Source of the DNA: an uncultured Bacteroidales bacterium
GTDB taxonomy: Bacteria > Bacteroidota > Bacteroidia > Bacteroidales > UBA4417
Assembly (NCBI GenBank): GCA_903879715.1
Contig: CAIRMR010000094.1
Span: 1 to 55,103 of the forward strand
DNA length: 55,103 bases
Direction of reading: 5' to 3'
This document shows positions 50,218 through 55,103 of this stretch, one piece after another (positions within the stretch are counted from its first letter, which is position 1; each line of letters starts with the position of its first letter). Position numbers and translations under genes: made by a program. The notes beneath the pieces were generated by a model. It saw only the letters and a program-made list of their open reading frames with translations. It had not been told where the DNA came from and did not search any database.

Positions 50218-52065
50218 TTAATCAGCTTTTTTCAGTACGACGGCTGATAAAGATTTCATGACTATTGAATTGCCGGTAACTTTTTTATGGGTCAGTAAAT
50301 CTATCCAATTCGAACCAGGAGGCAGGGCAAAACCTTGCGAACTTGCCTCCAGATTGAAGATAACGATTATCTCATCCTTAGCATCGGAACGTTTGTAGGC
50401 AAGTTTTTTGCCTTCGGCTGCCAGGAATGTAATATCACCGGTAGCCAGCACAGGGTTGCTTTTACGGATACTGATCAGTTTCTTATAGAAATTGAATTGT
50501 ATCTGGTTAAAGGCAACTTTATCGTAAGCTTTTTTACCTGCTTGAATATTGTTCCTTGTTTCCGGCTCAAATTTATACTCTTTCCACATCAATGGCTTGC
50601 GGCAATTGGGATCATCTGCGCCCCACATTCCCATTTCCTCCCCATTCCATATCTGGGGCGCTCCGATACTTGTAAAAAGATGAACCAGGTATAATTGCAG
50701 GCGTTTGTAAGATTCAGCATCAGGCTTGCCGGTTTTATAATCCTTATTTTCATTAGGATTCGCTTGAAACTTATACTTGTTCGGATTGTAAAAATCGCTT
50801 AACAGGCGCGGAGTATCGTGAGTCGATGAAGTATTCATCATGGCATACCTGTTTGCCGGCAGCAGTCGGTTCCACTGAAACTGGAGGCTGTCCTTAAATT
50901 GCATTGCGGTGATTTCATTACTGGTTTTGGCAAAGAAGTATCGTGCAGGGCGATAGGAATGGTAAAACATAACAGCATCAAAAACATCGCCGCTAGTAAA
51001 AGGAACAGGATCCATAAATTGGTTGGGCCATTGTTCCCACCAAATTTCTCCTATAAGGTAAGCCTCAGGTTGTACTGTACGCACGAATTTGCGGTAATCG
51101 CGCCAGAATCCCAGCCCGATATGGTCAGCAACATCAAGCCGGAAGCCATCAATGCCCTTGGTTGCATCTCCATCCGGAGCCAGCCATCGTTTTGAAACCG
51201 AAAAAATATGCTGCTTTGCGCCTTCATTTATATTTCCTTCGTAGGCGTGACCAGTCTTGCGCTCGGTTGTAAGATCCACCTTTTTAATTTCAGGCAAGTA
51301 TTGGTTTCCAAGCCATCCTTCATATTTAAATTCACTTTCGGGTGTTGCAGGGTTGTCGAAAGTGGTAACATTGTACCAATCCTTAAATTCGGATTTTGAC
51401 TGATTTTTCGCAATATCATCAAAAGCCCAGAAGGAAGTTCCCGTGTGGTTCCACGAGTAATCCATAATAATTTTCATGCCGCGTTTATGCGCCTCTTCAA
51501 TTACTTTGAGGAACATTTTATCAGCCGAGGTCCATTTCCATGTCGCGGGATCGTTAGGCTTTTCTGAAGCAATAAGCTTGTTATCTCCAACCGGATCAGG
51601 GCCAAAATTCACATCCACATGATTATAATTCCGGGCATCGTATTTGTGTAAGGATGGCGCATCATTAATGGGATTAAAGAAGAGAGCCGTTACGCCCAGA
51701 TCCTGCAGATAATCCATTTTGTCCAGAACACCCTGCAAATCGCCGCCATAACGGCGATACTGAACCGCGTCGTTGAATGATTTCCCGGATTTTACGGCCC
51801 AGTCTTCCTGATGGTACCAGTCGTGAGTCCAGGGTGTGATTGACCAGCCGGACGGAGTTTGAATCTTCATAAAAGGAACATCCATATTTTCCGGTTTAGG
51901 ATCATTGGATTTATCTCCGTTGTTGAAACGCTCAACAAAAATCTGGTACCAGATTACATTTTTTGCCCAGGCAGGTGGTTCGTTAAATGGAGAAGGCGTT
52001 TTTTGAGCTTTTACCAAAGGCAATGAAAAAGTCAAAACCAGGAGAAGAATACCTATTTGCTTCAT
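50218..52065 (-). CDS. GH13 alpha-amylase / neopullulanase-like enzyme with signal peptide
   Basis: A periplasmic or outer-membrane alpha-glucan hydrolase related to SusA-type neopullulanases and cyclomaltodextrinases. With the start at 52065 the signal peptide is KQIGILLLVLTFSLPLVKA. The triad is Asp311 (GIDGFRLDVAD), Glu340 (YLIGEIWWEQ) and Asp417 (NTSSTHDTPR). No N-terminal starch-binding domain is seen, and the C-terminal beta domain ends at SLSAVVLKK. The 615-residue length fits. An ATG eleven codons earlier would blunt the signal peptide, so it is not preferred. It follows the GH127-esterase gene after 46 bases, likely in one transcript. No T9SS domain, unlike its downstream neighbour. 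Confidence 0.9.
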   Translation of the reverse strand: MKQIGILLLVLTFSLPLVKAQKTPSPFNEPPAWAKNVIWYQIFVERFNNGDKSNDPKPENMDVPFMKIQTPSGWSITPWTHDWYHQEDWAVKSGKSFNDAVQYRRYGGDLQGVLDKMDYLQDLGVTALFFNPINDAPSLHKYDARNYNHVDVNFGPDPVGDNKLIASEKPNDPATWKWTSADKMFLKVIEEAHKRGMKIIMDYSWNHTGTSFWAFDDIAKNQSKSEFKDWYNVTTFDNPATPESEFKYEGWLGNQYLPEIKKVDLTTERKTGHAYEGNINEGAKQHIFSVSKRWLAPDGDATKGIDGFRLDVADHIGLGFWRDYRKFVRTVQPEAYLIGEIWWEQWPNQFMDPVPFTSGDVFDAVMFYHSYRPARYFFAKTSNEITAMQFKDSLQFQWNRLLPANRYAMMNTSSTHDTPRLLSDFYNPNKYKFQANPNENKDYKTGKPDAESYKRLQLYLVHLFTSIGAPQIWNGEEMGMWGADDPNCRKPLMWKEYKFEPETRNNIQAGKKAYDKVAFNQIQFNFYKKLISIRKSNPVLATGDITFLAAEGKKLAYKRSDAKDEIIVIFNLEASSQGFALPPGSNWIDLLTHKKVTGNSIVMKSLSAVVLKKAD

Positions 52066-52111
52066 AATTTGTGATTTTTGAAATGTATTTACAATCAATG
52101 TGAAATGAATA

Positions 52112-54922
52112 TTATTTTCCTAACAGAAAAACAGCAGGTACGCTGAATCGTTTGTTCCATGCTTTTTCTGAATGATTTTCGCCCGGGAATTCGCTGGTAA
52201 CCCAGTCTTTAGATGTATAGCCTTTTGCTTTCATAATTTCATCCGCTTTCATCTGGAAAGGTTTATACCAGGCATCCATGGTTTCGCTGCCATAATCGAA
52301 ATAAATCCTGTTATTAACAGGCAAAGGTAAGTAATCCTGCAGGTATTTTAAAAATGCAGATGGAACCGGGTTGTTTTCAACGGAAAATGTTCCCGGCCAA
52401 TGAGTGGAAAGGCAGGCGGCGCCTCCAAAAACCTGCGGATATTCACAAATGGCATACATCGAAATCAACCCGCCCATGCTGGACCCTGCAATAAAAGTGT
52501 TTGGCTGATCTTTCAATGTTGAAAATGTGCTGTCGATAAACGGTTTTAATTCGTTGACGATAAACTTAAGATAATTGTCGGAAATAGGTCCACCTTCCAT
52601 TAACAGGATTTTATTTTCACCTACTGTAATGTTGAGCAGATCCGTTTTTTCTGAATCCGATAAATAGTCAAGTGCTTTCTGAGGGAAATATTCAACATGC
52701 CTTTTCGGGGTATTCCATATTCCGACAACAATACAATCTTTAATTTTCTTCTCTTTTATAAGTTCGCCAAGGGTTTCATCAATCCCCCATTCCTGGTGGT
52801 TCCAGTTGATGGTGCTGTCAAAAAGCATTTGTCCGTCGTGCATGTATAAAACCGCGTATTTTTCACCTAAATTGTAGCCATCGGGAAGCCACACATCAAT
52901 GTTGCGGGAACCGACATGTATTGATGGGAAATCCTGAAAACGTCTTATCGTTCCGAAAGCAGTCTGGACCTGTTTTTTAAAAGTTTGCTGCCTCAGAATT
53001 GTTGCTCCCAAGGGCAGCAAGGTTACCTCTTCACTCTTTTGTGTTTTTTTATTTACCAAAGAGGTTTTCAGTTCGATGCTATTCCAGATGTTTTTGGCTC
53101 CTTCCACCGGTCTGACTTTAATTCCCGGGGTTTTTACGCAGGAGAATCTATATTTTACCAGGTTAACAGGTTCATATCCGTAGTCTTTAAAATCACCTAT
53201 AGGAAACGTTTTGGTGATTATTTCGCGGCTCTCGATGGGTAAAGCAAACACAAGCGCTCCATAGGTGAAATAATATTCCTTGTTCAGGTCCTGCTGTATT
53301 TCGGGTTCAGCGCTTAGCTCAAGTTTGATGGTTTCAGTATTACGCCAGGTTTTTCTGATTGTAATATATCCGTCTTCAAGGGTGTACTTGCAATTCAATT
53401 TGAAGTTGCCGGTCCAATCAGGTTTCCTGATTTTAAGACTGAAAGAAACGGGCTTTTTAACTGTAACCTGGTATTCGATTGTATTCTCAAAAGGATATGA
53501 AGTATTTTCAGAAATCTGAACATCCACTCCTTTAATGCTTGTCTGAACTTCACAAGGGCCCGGCAGAACTGCCAGAATTCCGTCGCTAACTTTCATCCAC
53601 ATCGATCTGACAAAATATGGAGTGATACGACCTGCATTAGGCGCACAGCAAACAGCCACATCCTGGTGCGCCGGTGAATACTTGTAACGGGTCTGATTGC
53701 GGCCAGGCTCAGTTTCGCCGTTTTTTGTTCCCAGCATCTCATAGGAATTATCGGTCTTCAGGTAAGCAATGCACGATTGATCAGGATTGCGCGAGCCTTG
53801 TGCCGCATTGTAGAAAATTCTTTCGATTTCGCCGGCATTTTCGGCATTGCCGCTTTTTTGAAACAAAACGGAATAACTATCCATTAATTCCTCAAGCGAA
53901 CAGTATTCGTAGCCGGTGTGCGTGGCATCTGCCACTCTGGCGCCAATCCATTCGTCGCCAATAGCTCCGCCGGTTGAGGTGGTGCATTTTTGAATCCTGG
54001 AAACGTAAACTTTCAGTGCATTTTTAAGTTCCTCATTCCCGGATGCATAAGCAGCCACGATCAGTGGGCGCAAATGTTCGTATGTGTGAGCACCATGCGA
54101 CTGAAGTTTGTACGTCGAATCCAGGATATTTGTGAGCTGAACATCTTTTTCCGAAGAATAGTTTTTGGAAAAATTCAAATATAAAAACAAGGCATACTCC
54201 TGGTATTTTTTATCCTCTGTGAGCTGGTACATCCGGTCAAGGATATCCGTGAACATGAGTCCGTGTGCAACTCCACCCGAAAACTCTTTGCCAACATTAA
54301 AAGGATCGGATTGGTTGACGGGATAATTCTGCATTACATTATCCACCGCTTTCACAAGCGCATTCCACACTTTCGGGTCCCGGGTATATTCATACCAGGC
54401 CAGCAAACCACGGTACAGCGTGGTTTTCGACCAAAGCTCGCCATTTTCAGAATGGAACTTATAGCGTAATTCTTTATCGTAAATGCCAAGGTAACCGTCT
54501 TTATCCTGGGTTGCCAGGATCAGGTCAATATATTTCTGTGCTTTTTCGATGCCTTGTTTATCATCCAGTAAGAGCACATTCCGTATATATCCATCCCACC
54601 AGTTCGATTGCGTTTCGGAGTTCCACCATTTGTATTGCTCATCGCCTTCGGCATCGCCCGATTTCAGGTTGCCCAGATCTTTGGTTTTACTGTTTTTATG
54701 AATTCTTCCTTCGCCATAAATCGGATCATTGATCAGGTCAGGAACAAGTTTGTCCAGGTTCCCGACGAATCCTTCAACATCCTTCTGCATCTGGGTTTTG
54801 ATCCAGCCGGCAGGTTTGATTTCTCCGAAATTCAGGAACTGGTATTTTTCAGCCATTGGCTTTTGAGCGTTAATCGTATAAGTAGCAAGTATTAAAGTGC
54901 TTATCATGACAAGATTCTTCAT
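52112..54922 (-). CDS. Secreted GH127-like (DUF1680) domain fused to a CE1-like esterase
   Basis: A 936-residue two-enzyme fusion. Residues 1-19 are a signal peptide. About 25-640 match the GH127/DUF1680 beta-L-arabinofuranosidase family. The four metal residues expected of HypBA1-type enzymes are in place: Glu339 and Cys341 (GYEYCSLEE), Cys425 and Cys426 (VCCAPNAGR), the last Cys also being the catalytic candidate. Residues about 650-936 form an esterase of the PF00756 type (Fes/antigen 85-like) with nucleophile Ser815 in AGSSMGG and a late His917 in GENHSEKAW. It is odd in a starch-like locus. The activities would suit acylated or arabinose-containing side chains. Exact substrates are unknown. 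Confidence 0.85.
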   Translation of the reverse strand: MKNLVMISTLILATYTINAQKPMAEKYQFLNFGEIKPAGWIKTQMQKDVEGFVGNLDKLVPDLINDPIYGEGRIHKNSKTKDLGNLKSGDAEGDEQYKWWNSETQSNWWDGYIRNVLLLDDKQGIEKAQKYIDLILATQDKDGYLGIYDKELRYKFHSENGELWSKTTLYRGLLAWYEYTRDPKVWNALVKAVDNVMQNYPVNQSDPFNVGKEFSGGVAHGLMFTDILDRMYQLTEDKKYQEYALFLYLNFSKNYSSEKDVQLTNILDSTYKLQSHGAHTYEHLRPLIVAAYASGNEELKNALKVYVSRIQKCTTSTGGAIGDEWIGARVADATHTGYEYCSLEELMDSYSVLFQKSGNAENAGEIERIFYNAAQGSRNPDQSCIAYLKTDNSYEMLGTKNGETEPGRNQTRYKYSPAHQDVAVCCAPNAGRITPYFVRSMWMKVSDGILAVLPGPCEVQTSIKGVDVQISENTSYPFENTIEYQVTVKKPVSFSLKIRKPDWTGNFKLNCKYTLEDGYITIRKTWRNTETIKLELSAEPEIQQDLNKEYYFTYGALVFALPIESREIITKTFPIGDFKDYGYEPVNLVKYRFSCVKTPGIKVRPVEGAKNIWNSIELKTSLVNKKTQKSEEVTLLPLGATILRQQTFKKQVQTAFGTIRRFQDFPSIHVGSRNIDVWLPDGYNLGEKYAVLYMHDGQMLFDSTINWNHQEWGIDETLGELIKEKKIKDCIVVGIWNTPKRHVEYFPQKALDYLSDSEKTDLLNITVGENKILLMEGGPISDNYLKFIVNELKPFIDSTFSTLKDQPNTFIAGSSMGGLISMYAICEYPQVFGGAACLSTHWPGTFSVENNPVPSAFLKYLQDYLPLPVNNRIYFDYGSETMDAWYKPFQMKADEIMKAKGYTSKDWVTSEFPGENHSEKAWNKRFSVPAVFLLGK

Positions 54923-54957
54923 AATTCGTTTGTTTTAATTCATTTCAGAAATAGGAT

Positions 54958-55103
54958 TTTTGTAACTAATAAGTCTGATTATAATGTTTTTTTGCCACAG
55001 ATTACACGGATTACACAGATTTTAAACTGCTTTTAGCAGTTTTTCAATTAATTTCAATTAAAAATGATGAATAATTGTCTGTGAAATCTGTGTTATCTGT
55101 GGC
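54958..55103. repeat. Right terminal copy of the nested palindromic repeat
   Basis: The reverse complement of 1-145, with one mismatch, running to the last base. The same inner CCACAGAT arms and the AACTGCTTTTAGCAGTT hairpin are present. The outer arm on the right side is cut off by the window end. Confidence 0.9.

Overview
The window reads as a chromosomal contig from a member of the Bacteroidota, most likely an environmental Bacteroidales or Marinilabiliales-type organism. The evidence is SusC/SusD/SusE pairs, a type IX secretion (T9SS) C-terminal sorting domain on an amylase, the gene order HU / 29-residue basic protein / RNase G, and many TAnnTTTG -7 promoter boxes at short distances from start codons. 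Both window ends lie inside the same repeat in opposite orientation (1-145 against 54958-55102, one mismatch). The window is therefore probably a whole contig that broke at a dispersed repeat.

Layout. (1) 351-19211 is mostly core functions: an LD-carboxypeptidase, MetG, an NtrC-type regulator, a DusB-like protein, a CPBP membrane protease, TagI, MtnA, an M20 peptidase, a polysaccharide deacetylase, an MsbA-like exporter, RbfA, a methyltransferase, an LTA-synthase-like membrane sulfatase and a LolC/E-type permease. Gaps between them are filled with several unrelated repeat families, and one of these has entered the mtnA reading frame. (2) 19212-28261 is an accessory, decaying stretch: an ISAs1 transposase relic, an XRE/DUF2975 pair, a REP-associated tyrosine transposase flanked by hairpins, a two-gene nuclease-helicase plus HNH-nuclease cassette that looks like a defence module, a SusD without a SusC, and a broken flavoprotein gene. 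(3) 28357-30749 is core: tRNA-Phe, HU, a COX24-like 29-residue protein and RNase G. (4) 31101-54922 is an alpha-glucan utilisation locus.

How the locus should work. SusC/SusD and two SusE/F-type lipoproteins bind and import malto-oligosaccharides. A T9SS-exported GH13, a second signal-peptide GH13 and a GH127-esterase fusion act outside the cytoplasm. A trehalose-synthase-like GH13 and a fused HAD-GH65 phosphorylase without signal peptides process disaccharides in the cytoplasm towards glucose 6-phosphate. A divergent LacI-family regulator and a perfect 14-bp LacI-type operator lie between susC and the regulator gene. A uridine-kinase-like gene, with the relic of a second copy, closes the block.

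Limits: all functions are from reading motifs. No database search, alignment or folding program was run. Promoters are pattern matches only.
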